Below, in pieces: positions 24,501 to 36,887 of a DNA stretch of 64,000 bases. A model generated the notes under the pieces. That model had not been told where the DNA came from. It ran no database searches and was given only the letters and a program-made list of their open reading frames with translations. The DNA is from Siphonodentalium dalli (lineage: Eukaryota > Mollusca > Scaphopoda > Gadilida > Siphonodentaliidae), in the NCBI GenBank assembly GCA_032622095.1, contig CP136068.1, forward strand, positions 6,115,314 through 6,179,313, read 5' to 3'. A program made the position numbers and the translations under genes. The number at the start of each line of letters is the position of its first letter. Positions within the stretch are counted from its first letter, which is position 1.

Positions 24501-27500
24501 TGCCGCTTCTACGTAGTACGTGTGGCACAGGTCATTGCTAGTGTATTATATTCCCCTTCTACGTAGTACGTGTGGCACAGGTCATTGCTAGTGTATTATG
24601 TGCCGCTTCTACGTAGTACGTGCGGCACAGGTCATTGTTAGTGTATTATATTCCCCTTCTATGTAGCACGTGTGGCACAGGTCATTGCTAGTGTATTATG
24701 TGCCGCTTCTACGTAGTACGTGTGGCACAGGTCATTGCTCGTGTATTATGTGCCACTTCTATGTAGTACGTGTGGCACAGGTCATTGCTAGTGTATTATG
24801 TGCCGCTTCTACGTAGTACGTGTGGCACAGGTCATTGCTCGTGTATTATGTGCCGCATCTACGTAGTACGTGTGGCACATGTCATTGTTAGTGTATTATG
24901 TGCCACTTCTATGTAGTACGTGTGGCACATGTCATTGTTAGTGTATTATGTGCCGCTTATATGTAGTACGTGTGGCACATGTCATTGCTCGTGTATTATG
25001 TGCCGCTTCTATGTAGTACGTGTGGCACATGTCATTGCTAGTGTATTATGTGCCGCTTATATGTAGTACGTGTGGCACAGGTCATTGCTCGTGTATTATG
25101 TGCCGCTTCTATGTAGTACGTGTGGCACAGGTCATTGCTAGTGTATTATATTCCCCTTCTACGTAGTACGTGTGGCACAGGTCATTGCTAGTGTATTATG
25201 TGCCGCTTCTACGTAGTACGTGCGGCACAGGTCATTGTTAGTGTATTATATTCCCCTTCTATGTAGCACGTGTGGCACAGGTCATTGCTAGTGTATTATG
25301 TGCCGCTTCTACGTAGTACGTGTGGCACAGGTCATTGCTCGTGTATTATGTGCCACTTCTATGTAGTACGTGAGGCACATGTCATTGTTAGTGTATTATG
25401 TGCCGCTTCTACGTAGTACGTGTGGCACAGGTCATTGCTAGTGTATTATGTGCCGCTTCTATGTAGTACGTGAGGCACTTGTCATTGTTAGTGTATTATG
25501 TGCCACTTCTATGTAGTACGTGTGGCACAGGTCATTGCTAGTGCATTATGTGCCGCTTCTACGTAGTACGTGTGGCACATGTCATTGCTATTGTATTATG
25601 TGCCACTTCTATGTAGTACGTGTGGCACAGGTCATTGCTAGTGTATTATGTGCCGCTTCTACGTAGTACGTGTGGCACAGGTCATTGCTAGTGTATTATA
25701 TTCCCCTTCTACGTAGTACGTGTGGCACAGGTCATTGCTAGTGTATTATGTGCCGCTTCTACGTAGTACGTGCGGCACAGGTCATTGTTAGTGTATTATA
25801 TTCCCCTTCTATGTAGCACGTGTGGCACAGGTCATTGCTAGTGTATTATGTGCCGCTTCTACGTAGTACGTGTGGCACAGGTCATTGCTCGTGTATTATG
25901 TGCCACTTCTATGTAGTACGTGAGGCACATGTCATTGTTAGTGTATTATGTGCCGCTTCTACGTAGTACGTGTGGCACAGGTCATTGCTAGTGTATTATG
26001 TGCCGCTTCTATGTAGTACGTGAGGCACTTGTCATTGTTAGTGTATTATGTGCCACTTCTATGTAGTACGTGTGGCACAGGTCATTGCTAGTGCATTATG
26101 TGCCGCTTCTACGTAGTACGTGTGGCACATGTCATTGCTATTGTATTATGTGCCACTTCTATGTAGTACGTGTGGCACAGGTCATTGCTAGTGTATTATG
26201 TGCCGCTTCTACGTAGTACGTGTGGCACATGTCATTGCTAGTGTATTATGTGCCACTTCTATGTAGTACGTGTGGCACAGGTCATTGCTAGTGTATTATG
26301 TGCCGCTTCTACGTAGTACGTGTGGCACAGGTCATTGCTCGTGTATTATGTGCCACTTCTATGTAGTACGTGAGGCACATGTCATTGTTAGTGTATTATG
26401 TGCCGCTTCTACGTATTACGTGTGGCACAGGTCATTGCTAGTGTATTATGTGCCGCTTCTAAGTAGTACGTGTGGCACAGGTCATTGCTAGTGTATTATG
26501 TGCCGCTTCTACGTAGTACGTGTGGTACAGGTCATTGCTAGTGTATTATGTGCCGCTTCTATGTAGTACGTGAGGCACATGTCATTGTTAGTGTATTATG
26601 TGCCACTTCTATGTAGTACGTGTGGCACAGGTCATTGCTAGTGTATTATGTGCCGCTTCTACGTAGTACGTGTGGCACAGGTCATTGCTAGTGTATTATA
26701 TTCCCCTTCTACGTAGTACGTGTGGCACAGGTCATTGCTAGTGTATTATGTGCCGCTTCTACGTAGTACGTGCGGCACAGGTCATTGTTAGTGTATTATA
26801 TTCCCCTTCTATGTAGCACGTGTGGCACAGGTCATTGCTAGTGTATTATGTGCCGCTTCTACGTAGTACGTGTGGCACAGGTCATTGCTCGTGTATTATG
26901 TGCCACTTCTATGTAGTACGTGAGGCACATGTCATTGTTAGTGTATTATGTGCCGCTTCTACGTAGTACGTGTGGCACAGGTCATTGCTAGTGTATTATG
27001 TGCCGCTTCTATGTAGTACGTGAGGCACTTGTCATTGTTAGTGTATTATGTGCCACTTCTATGTAGTACGTGTGGCACAGGTCATTGCTAGTGCATTATG
27101 TGCCGCTTCTACGTAGTACGTGTGGCACATGTCATTGCTATTGTATTATGTGCCACTTCTATGTAGTACGTGTGGCACAGGTCATTGCTAGTGTATTATG
27201 TGCCGCTTCTACGTAGTACGTGTGGCACATGTCATTGCTAGTGTATTATGTGCCACTTCTATGTAGTACGTGTGGCACAGGTCATTGCTAGTGTATTATG
27301 TGCCGCTTCTACGTAGTACGTGTGGCACAGGTCATTGCTAGTGTATTATGTGCCGCTTCTAAGTAGTACGTGTGGCACAGGTCATTGCTAGTGTATTATG
27401 TGCCGCTTCTACGTATTACGTGTGGCACAGGTCATTGCTAGTGTATTATGTGCCGCTTCTAAGTAGTACGTGTGGCACAGGTCATTGCTAGTGTATTATG

Positions 27501-30500
27501 TGCCGCTTCTACGTAGTACGTGTGGTACAGGTCATTGCTAGTGTATTATGTGCCGCTTCTATGTAGTACGTGAGGCACATGTCATTGTTAGTGTATTATG
27601 TGCCACTTCTATGTAGTACGTGTGGCACAGGTCATTGCTAGTGTATTATGTGCCGCTTCTACGTAGTACGTGTGGCACAGGTCATTGCTAGTGTATTATG
27701 TGCCGCTTCTACGTAGTGCGTGTGGCACAGGTCATTGCTAGTGTATTATGTGCCGCTTCTACGTAGTACGTGTGGCACAGGTCATTGCTAGTGTATTATA
27801 TGCCGCTTCTACGTAGTACGTGTGACACAGGTCATTGCTAGTGTATTATGTGCCGCTTCTACGTAGTACGTGTGGCACAGGTCATTGCTCGTGTATTATG
27901 TGCCACTTCTATGTAGTACGTGTGGCACAGGTCATTGCTAGTGTATTATGTGCCGCTTCTACGTAGTACGTGTGGCACAGGTCATTGCTCGTGTATTATG
28001 TGCCGCATCTACGTAGTACGTGTGGCACAGGTCATTGCTCGTGTATTATGTGCCGCTTCTATGTAGTACGTGTGGCACATGTCATTGCTAGTGTATTATG
28101 TGCCACTTCTATGTAGTACGTGTGGCACATGTCATTGCTTGTGTATTATGTGCCGCTTCTATGTAGTACGTGTGGCACATGTCTTTGCTAGTGTATTATG
28201 TGCCACTTCTATGTAGTACGTGTGGCACATGTCATTGCTAGTGTATTATGTGCCACTTCTATGTAGTACGTGTGGCACATGTCATTGCTCGTGTATTATG
28301 TGCCGCTTCTATGTAGTACGTGTGGCACATGTCATTGCTAGTGTATTATGTGCCGCTTCTATGGAGTACGTGTGGCACATGTCATTGCTCGTGTATTATG
28401 TGCCGCTTCTATGTAGTACGTGTGGCACAGGTCATTGCTCGTGTATTATGTGCCGCTTCTATGTAGTACGTGTGGCACATGTCATTGCTAGTGTATTATG
28501 TGCCACTTCTATGTAGTACGTGTAACACATGTCATTGCTAGTGTATTATGTGCCACTTCTATGTAGTACGTGTGGCACAGGTCATTGCTAGTGTATTATG
28601 TGCCGCTTCTACGTAGTACGTGTGGCACAGGTCATTGCTAGTGTATTATGTGCCGCTTCTACGTAGTGCGTGTGGCACAGGTCATTTCTAGTGTATTATG
28701 TGCCGCTTCTACGTAGTACGTGTGGCACAGGTCATTGCTAGTGTATTATGTGCCGCTTCTACGTAGTACGTGTGACACAGGTCATTGCTAGTGTATTATG
28801 TGCCGCTTCTACGTAGTACGTGTGGCACAGGTCATTGCTCGTGTATTATGTGCCACTTCTATGTAGTACGTGTGGCACAGGTCATTGCTAGTGTATTATG
28901 TGCCGCTTCTACGTAGTACGTGTGGCACAGGTCATTGCTCGTGTATTATGTGCCGCATCTACGTAGTACGTGTGGCACAGGTCATTGCTAGTGTATTATG
29001 TGCCGCTTCTACGTAGTACGTGTGGCACAGGTCATTGCTAGTGTATTATGTGCCGCTTCTACGGAGTACGTGTGGCACAGGTCATTGCTAGTGTATTATG
29101 TGCCGCTTCTATGTAGTACGTGTGGCACATGTCATTGCTAGTGTATTATGTGCCGCTTCTACGGAGTACGTGTGGCACATGTCATTGCTAGTGTATTATG
29201 TGCCACTTCTACGTAGTACGTGTGGCACAGGTCATTGTTAGTGTATTATGTGCCACTTCTATGTAGTACGTGTGGCACATGTCATTGCTCGTGTATTATG
29301 TGCCACTTCTATGTAGTACGTGTGGCACATGTCATTGCTAGTGTATTATGTGCCACTTCTATGTAGTACGTGTGGCACATGTCATTGCTAGTGTATTATG
29401 TGCCACTTCTATGTAGTACGTGTGGCACATGTTATTGCTAGTGTATTATGTGCCACTTCTATGTAGTACGTGTGGCACATGTCATTGCTCGTGTATTATG
29501 TGCCGCTTCTATGTAGTACGTGTGGCACATGTCATTGCTCGTGTATTATGTGCCGCTTCTATGTAGTACGTGTGGCACATGTCATTGCTAGTGTATTATG
29601 TGCCACTTCTATGTAGTACGTGTGGCACATGTCATTGCTAGTGTATTATGTGCCACTTCTATGTAGTACGTGTGGCACATGTCATTGCTAGTGTATTATG
29701 TGCCGCTTCTATGTAGTACGTGTGGCACAGGTCATTGCTCGTGTATTATGTGCCGCTTCTATGTAGTACGTGTGGCACATGTCATTGCTAGTGTATTATG
29801 TGCCACTTCTATGTAGTACGTGTGGCACATGTCATTGCTCGTGTATTATGTGCCGCTTCTATGTAGTACGTGTGGCACATGTCATTGCTCGTGTATTATG
29901 TGCCGCTTCTACGTAGTACGTGTGGCACATGTCATTGCTAGTGTATTATGTGCCACTTCTATGTAGTACGTGTGGCACATGTCATTGCTCGTGTATTATG
30001 TGCCACTTCTACGTAGTACGTGTGGCACATGTCATTGCTAGTGTATTATGTGCCACTTCTATGTAGTACGTGTGGCACAGGTCATTGCTCGTGTATTATG
30101 TGCCGCTTCTACGTAGTACGTGTGGCACATGTCATTGTTAGTGTATTATGATCCACTTCTACGTAGTACGTGTGGCACATGTCATTGTTAGTGTATTATG
30201 TGCCACTTCTACGTAGTACGTGTGGCACATGTCATTGTTAGTGTATTATGTGCCACTTCTATGTAGTACGTGTGGCACATGTCATTGCTCGTGTATTATG
30301 TGCCGCTTCTATGTAGTACGTGTGGCACAGGTCATTGTTAGTGTATTATGTGCCACTTCTACGTAGTACGTGTGGCACATGTCATTGTTAGTGTATTATG
30401 TGCCACTTCTATGTAGTACGTGTGGCACATGTCATTGCTCGTGTATTATGTGCCGCTTCTATGTAGTACGTGTGGCACATGTCATTGCTAGTGTATTATG

Positions 30501-30730
30501 TGCCACTTCTATGTAGTACGTGTGGCACATGTCATTGCTAGTGTATTATGTGCCACTTCTATGTAGTACGTGTGGCACATGTCATTGCTCGTGTATTATG
30601 TGCCACTTCTATGTAGTACGTGTGACACATGTCATTGCTCGTGTATTATGTGCCACTTCTATGTAGTACGTGTGACACATGTCATTGCTAGTGTATTATG
30701 TGCCACTTCTATGTAGTACGTGTGGCACAG

Positions 30731-31500
30731 GTCATTGCTAGTGTATTATGTGCCGCTTCTACGTAGTACGTGTGGCACATGTCATTGTTAGTGTATTATG
30801 ATCCACTTCTACGTAGTACGTGTGGCACATGTCATTGTTAGTGTATTATGTGCCACTTCTACGTAGTACGTGTGGCACATGTCATTGTTAGTGTATTATG
30901 ATCCACTTCTACGTAGTACGTGTGGCACATGTCATTGTTAGTGTATTATGATCCACTTCTACGTAGTACGTGTGGCACATGTCATTGCTAGTGTATTATG
31001 TGCCACTTCTATGTAGTACGTGTGGCACAGGTCATTGCTAGTGTATTATGTGCCGCTTCTACGTAGTACGTGTGGCACATGTCATTGTTAGTGTATTATG
31101 ATCCACTTCTACGTAGTACGTGTGGCACATGTCATTGTTAGTGTATTATGTGCCACTTCTACGTAGTACGTGTGGCACATGTCATTGTTAGTGTATTATG
31201 ATCCACTTCTACGTAGTACGTGTGGCACATGTCATTGTTAGTGTATTATGATCCACTTCTACGTAGTACGTGTGGCACATGTCATTGCTAGTGTATTATG
31301 TGCCACTTCTATGTAGTACGTGTGGCACAGGTCATTGCTAGTGTATTATGTGCCGCTTCTACGTAGTACGTGTGGCACATGTCATTGTTAGTGTATTATG
31401 ATCCACTTCTACGTAGTACGTGTGGCACATGTCATTGTTAGTGTATTATGTGCCACTTCTACGTAGTACGTGTGGCACATGTCATTGTTAGTGTATTATG
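30731..31500. repeat. 300-bp (6-unit) higher-order repeat
   Basis: The same six-unit string, including units with ATGATCCACTTCT, repeats at 30731, 31031 and 31331. The third copy diverges after about 170 bp. This repeat has no counterpart at the equivalent place of the first super-repeat copy, so it arose after the 9-kb duplication. Confidence 0.8.
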
Positions 31501-33968
31501 TGCCACTTCTACGTAGTACGTGTGGCACATGTCATTGTTAGTGTATTATGTGCCACTTCTATGTAGTACGTGTGGCACATGTCATTGCTCGTGTATTATG
31601 TGCCACTTCTATGTAGTACGTGTGGCACAGGTCATTGCTAGTGTATTATGTGCCACTTCTATGTAGTACGTGTGGCACATGTCATTGTTAGTGTATTATG
31701 TGCCACTTCTATGTAGTACGTGTGGCACATGTCATTGCTAGTGTATTATGTGCCACTTCTATGTAGTACGTGTGGCACAGGTCATTGCTCGTGTATTATG
31801 TGCCGCTTCTATGTAGTACGTGTGGCACAGGTCATTGTTAGTGTATTATGTGCCACTTCTACGTAGTACGTGTGGCACATGTCATTGTTAGTTTATTATG
31901 TGCCGCTTCTATGTAGTACGTGTGGCACATGTCATTGTTAGTGTATTATGTGCCACTTCTACGTAGTACGTGTGGCACATGTCATTGTTAGTGTATTATG
32001 TGCCACTTCTATGTAGTACGTGTGGCACAGGTCATTGTTAGTGTATTATGTGCCACTTCTACGTAGTACGTGTGGCACATGTCATTGTTAGTGTATTATG
32101 TGCCACTTCTATGTAGTACGTGTGGCACATGTCATTGTTAGTGTATTATGTGCCGCTTATATGTAGTACGTGTGGCACATGTCATTGCTCGTGTATTATG
32201 TGCCGCTTCTATGTAGTACGTGTGGCACATGTCATTGCTAGTGTATTATGTGCCGCTTATATGTAGTACGTGTGGCACAGGTCATTGCTCGTGTATTATG
32301 TGCCGCTTCTATGTAGTACGTGTGGCACAGGTCATTGTTAGTGTATTATGTGCCGCTTCTATGTAGTACGTGTGGCACATGTCATTGTTAGTGTATTATG
32401 TGCCGCTTATATGTAGTACGTGTGGCACATGTCATTGCTCGTGTATTATGTGCCGCTTATATGTAGTACGTGTGGCACATGTCATTGCTAGTGTATTATG
32501 TGCCGCTTATATGTAGTACGTGTGGCACAGGTCATTGCTCGTGTATTATGTGCCGCTTCTATGTAGTACGTGTGGCACAGGTCATTGTTAGTGTATTATG
32601 TGCCGCTTCTATGTAGTACGTGTGGCACATGTCATTGCTCGTGTATTATGTGCCGCTTCTATGTAGTACGTGTGGCACATGTCATTGCTCGTGTATTATG
32701 TGCCGCTTCTATGTAGTACGTGTGGCATAGGTCATTGCTAATGTATTATGTGCCGCTTCTATGTAGTACGTGTGGCACAGGTCATTGTTAGTGTATTATG
32801 TGCCGCTTCTATGTAGTACGTGTGGCACATGTCATTGCTCGTGTATTATGTGCCGCTTATATGTAGTACGTGTGGCACATGTCATTGCTCGTGTATTATG
32901 TGCCGCTTCTATGTAGTACGTGTGGCATAGGTCATTGCTAATGTATTATGTGCCGCTTCTATGTAGTACGTGTGGCACAGGTCATTGTTAGTGTATTATG
33001 TGCCGCTTCTATGTAGTACGTGTGGCACATGTCATTGCTAGTGTATTATGTGTCGCTTAAATGTAGTACGTGTGGCACATGTCATTGCTCGTATATTATG
33101 TGCCGCTTCTATGTAGTACGTGTGGCACAGGTCATTGTTAGTGTATTATGTGCCGCTTCTATGTAGTACGTGTGGCACAGGTCATTGCTCGTGTATTATG
33201 TGCCGCTTCTACGTAGTACGTATGGCACAGGTCATTGCTAGTGTATTATGTGCCGCTTCTACGTAGTACGTGTGGCACAGGTCATTGTTAGTGTATTATG
33301 TGCCGCTTATATGTAGTACGTGTGGCACAGGTCATTGTTAGTGTATTATGTGCCGCTTCTATGTAGCACGTGAGGCACATGTCATTGCTCGTGTATTATG
33401 TGCCGCTTATATGTAGTACGTGTGGCACATGTCATTGCTCGTGTATTATGTGCCGCTTCTATGTAGTACGTGTGGCACAGGTCATTGCTAGTGTATTATG
33501 TGCCGCTTATATGTAGTACGTGTGGCACAGGTCATTGTTAGTGTATTATGTGCCGCTTCTATGTAGTACGTGTGGCACATGTCATTGCTAGTGTATTATG
33601 TGCCGCTTATATGTAGTACGTGTGGCACAGGTCATTGCTCGTGTATTATGTGCCGCTTATATGTAGTACGTGTGGCACATGTCATTGCTCGTGTATTATG
33701 TGCCGCTTCTACGTAGTACGTGTGGCACGGGTCATTGCTAGTGTATTATGTGCCGCTTCTACGTAGTACGTGTGGCACAGGTCATTGCTAGTGTATTATG
33801 TGCCGCTTCTATGTAGTACATGTGGCACAGGTCATTGCTAGTGTATTATGTGCCGCTTCTACGGAGTACATCTGGCACAGGTCATTGCTAGTGTATTATG
33901 TGCCACTTCTATGTAGTACGTGTGGCACAGGTCATTGCTAGTGTAATATGTGCCGCTTCCATGTGTGG

Positions 33969-34346
33969 TTAAAGCCATATTATATGGCACTTATTCGGGT
34001 GCGTGAAGCTGATAACTTAGTATTCAGGTACTATGCCAACTGGGGGAATATAGCATTCTACTAACATCACCGAAAATCTCAAGCAAATCGACAGTACCAC
34101 TCCAAAGAAAACTTTGTCTGAACTACGCTAAGTTGTACATATTTGCTACTCGAATCGGGACGCTTCTATCGGAGATAAACTAATGAAAACGATTTCGCAA
34201 TCGGAAGTCACTGCATTTAAATAATTTATAATCATGTCGGTGTGTGATGTCAATTCAAATAAAATATTTATAAAAATAACTACTTTGAACAAGATTATAC
34301 TCCTTTCTATTTTATCACCCTACCGGAGTGTTTCACGTCACTTTAA
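33969..34346 (+). mobile_element. TTAA-flanked element E, copy 2, abutting the satellite
   Basis: TTAA at 33969-33972 and 34343-34346 flank a core of about 370 bp aligned end to end with E1 (3853-4225), with shared blocks ATTCGGGTGCGTGAA, AATCTCAAGCAAATC, AATCGGGACGC, AAAATAACTACTTTGAACAA and ACCCTACCGGAGTGTTTCAC. Its left TTAA directly follows the last, degenerate satellite unit with no spacer. The start of the 119-codon frame at 34328-34687 lies in its right end, so that frame is not a host gene. Confidence 0.85.
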
Positions 34347-35150
34347 ACGGACATGACTCAGTCGAACCTCCAAATTTTGTCTACGTAATTTGGAGGGACG
34401 ATACGATAGGTCGGCAAGTACACGAACTATTGATATGCCGGCTTCATATGCTTTGGAAAACACTTGTTAACGTCACAGCCATTTTCCAGCCTGTTTCAAT
34501 TTCTCGCCCGAAGTCAGTCAGACAAACGCTCTTTATTGCTACCATATCAGGAATAGAACAACACGGACAGCTCTTTTCTGTTCCATGTTGTACAGTTAGC
34601 TGTGTTTTTTTTTTACCCAAACACCTTGTTCATAGTTGCATTTTTCATTACTTCGATGCGTCTTTTTGGTTTACAGAATGCTCGTAGAAAGGTAGTTAAG
34701 CTATTTATCTACCTATTTCAATACCGTGAAAAATTCAAAAGCTAATAATATTATTTGTATTTTGGAGCGCAAACCGCCATGTGGCTTTAACTGGTGCCGT
34801 TATGATTTGATATGGTGCTGGTGTGTCCTGCTGCACTGCTATGCTAGTAGTAGGGAAATGTGATGCCATTAAGAAAAAGATATCTCTTTCTAATTTGAAT
34901 AAATGGTAGAACTATACATTATGTTTATAAAACACTCAAAACACATATGTTATAAAGTGTTTAAATAATGACAAGTTTTGGTCGTTGGAAACCGACCATA
35001 ATCAAACTTTCATGTCCTTCTCTAAATATCATGCAGCACATGCAGCCATTACTATCATATTAAACAAAATGTTTCTCAAATCGCTCTGATTAGCCAACCA
35101 CAGCAAAATTTACAACTTTTGAAAAAGAATAACCGTAATAACATCACTTT
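34347..35150. other. Spacer, no gene supported
   Basis: A short motif ACGCTCTTTATT followed by ACCATATCAGG at 34528 recurs at 46256, 46299, 47284 and 47327, suggesting another dispersed family. No splice-supported or domain-bearing frame is seen. Confidence 0.45.
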
Positions 35151-35536
35151 TTAACATCATCGTTTTGCCAATGCATTCTCTTATATATACGAGTCGACCA
35201 TAGGTCGCCTCGCATATATAAGAGAATGCATTGGCTTAACACATTAAAAAGTATAAAAATTGTTAAAGAATGTAAGAAAAAATGGTAAAAAGTGTTAAAA
35301 AAAGATTATTTTTAGGCCAATGCATTCTCTTATATATGCGAGGCGACCTATGGTCGACTCGCATATATAAGAGAATACATTGGCACATGGAATAACTGTA
35401 ACTATCACAATGTGGTCAAGGAGCCGGTTCCAATGATATCCATATTTGTATGGTTCTATTGAGACAGACCGAAGATATTTTAGGCTGTTGAAGCTTTATT
35501 TGGCCGGTTTTGGCCGTTTTGTTGGGTAAAGGGTTA
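35151..35536 (+). mobile_element. MITE family G, copy 1, left end lost
   Basis: The right end GGTTTTGGCCGTTTTGTTGG-GTAAAGGG-TTAA is intact. The left end keeps TTAAC at 35151 but not the CCCTTTACCCAACA inverted repeat. Inside are two 69-bp palindromes that begin GCCAATGCATTCTCTTATAT, separated by an A-rich spacer of about 80 bp, then a unique right half with AAGGAGCCGGTTCCAATGAT. TTAA target plus CCC-starting ends is a piggyBac-like signature. Confidence 0.8.
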
Positions 35537-35984
35537 AAGGTATCCAATCCGATCAGAGGGTCCCAATATCATCAATATACAACAACATTTCTTGAAAATG
35601 CGCTTTAGTGATCAGAATCGATTAATTGCAACAAAATAATGCTAACCACTGTCAACTATGGTATCAAATTTCCCAAAACGTGTTATTTATCAACATTTTG
35701 TTCAACGAAATATGGCCGTATTATCTCTTGAGTATTCACGGAATTTGGCTGTATTACCACTTGCTTTTTTAGAGTTACCCATCTTCGTCCGCAATTTTGA
35801 CCGATACCATCCTTTTGACGGCGTGTTTCTGGGCCACAACAATTGAAATAACAAACTTAAAAATCTTTATCTGATCACTATGAGCTTTGATGGGTATGTT
35901 CCTCGACTCGAATCAAATATGTTTTACCCCAGAAGCAAACGAAATAGTAGTTTATGGGTCTTTAATCGGACTGAGTACCTTTAA
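35533..35984 (+). mobile_element. TTAA-flanked MITE family F, copy 3
   Basis: Left end TTAA-AGGTATCCAATCCGATC and right end AATCGGACTGAGTACCT-TTAA. Its left TTAA (35533-35536) is the same four bases that end G1, so the two elements share one target site. Internal F landmarks are in the usual order. Non-coding; the 62-codon frame inside is incidental. Confidence 0.8.
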
Positions 35985-36887
35985 CCAGGGGAGGTTTCAA
36001 GCAATATTACAAAGTCATGTAGTTTTGAACAACGAATTTCAGTAAGTGCAAATATGTTATCGTTTCTCGGTGGTAGTACTCATTCACATGCTTGTAGCTT
36101 GATGTATTCAATTACATGGTGTCGCATTGGCCATGAATGGCTTCTGCACGGTCTCAATTAATTTAAAATGTGTTTTCGGTCATTAGCTGCGATTTGGTTA
36201 CCGGCGACAGGATACCTCTATTGAGTGTTAATTTGAGGCGATGTGCTATGATATCGATCTCAGTTTACAAGTGCATTCCTAGTAAGTCTTCCGTCTATGC
36301 ATATCGAGTCATATCGACGCAATGAACTTCCTCGTTATATGCGTGGGATGGAGTACAGGTTACAATACACCAAATGATTTGCATAGGCCTCAGTGTTAAC
36401 AAATCCCGCTGTCCTGTATTCGCAGGAAATATTTGACCATGCACGAGTATCAAGCATTGAAGAACATACTTTTAGACGCACGGAAATGTGCATAAACGTA
36501 CTTGTAAACGTGCTGCGTCACACTGCAGTTTTGACAAACGTCACACTACCCTTAAAATGGAGAAAAAAATGACATCGAACAAAAATACCAACCCCTCCCA
36601 TAAATGATTTGCCAATTTGACAGCCGTAACCGTTCGCCATGTGGCTATATTTGATGTTTCTCGTCGGGAAACACGTTTGTGCATTTGTTCGTGCACTTTT
36701 CGTCCATTTGTCATTGACCATTCAGCTGCCATAATTTTTTTGTATGCTGATCCTAGCTTGGGGGTCCCAGGGGAAATCACTCTACTAATTTGGTGTGTTA
36801 TAACCTACACTGTACGTACTGATGTGACAGTTTTAACGTGGTGCCGGGTTGGCTAACTTACTTGGACATTGATGGTCATGCAGAAAT
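35985..36887. other. Spacer, no gene supported
   Basis: Near-unique sequence with no clear repeat. Frames of 67-79 codons on both strands at 36518-36856 overlap one another and have no domain. Confidence 0.4.

Larger units (their letters stand above)
16511..32330. repeat. ~9.15-kb super-repeat inside the satellite
   Basis: The block from about 16511 onward reappears from about 25661. Markers at 16541, 17541 and 19070-19366 match 25691, 26691 and 28220-28516 at an offset of exactly 9,150 bp (183 units). The offset changes to 8,950 by 20481/29431 and 8,850 by 21271/30121, i.e. 4 and 2 units missing in the second copy, and then to about 9,350 near 22801/32151. All changes are multiples of 50. 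A patch at 26361 differs from its expected partner, as gene conversion or a unit swap would produce. Confidence 0.8.
16233..33968. repeat. 50-bp satellite array, ~354 units, phase-perfect
   Basis: Each unit is exactly 50 bp. Landmarks in order are GTAGTACGTGTGGCACA, GGTCATTGCTA, GTGTATTATG and TGCCGCTTCT. From the first clear unit (16261) to the last (33861) the block ATGTAGTACG or a variant always falls at position 11 modulo 50, so no net indel, and none seen locally, in 17.6 kb. Variation is by substitution at a few favoured sites: A/C before GTAG, CACAG/CACAT, GCTA/GCTC/GTTA, GCCG/GCCA and CTTCT/CTTAT. Edge units are more degenerate (16233-16260, and 33050-33968). ATGTGCCAC and GTGGCACAT form a 9-bp inverted repeat within many units. 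Fifty is not a multiple of three and one frame of three meets TAG, so it is non-coding. Confidence 0.97.

Noticed and set aside
19070-28516. Open frames of 98, 73 and 98 codons in the satellite
   Set aside because: They exist only where a substitution removes the TAG that each 150-bp frame cycle otherwise meets (for example ATGGAG at 19211). The 50-bp unit rotates through all three frames, so no coding constraint is possible.
16233-33968. CRISPR array
   Set aside because: There are no unique spacers between repeats: the whole 50-bp unit repeats head to tail, and the surrounding DNA is clearly eukaryotic.
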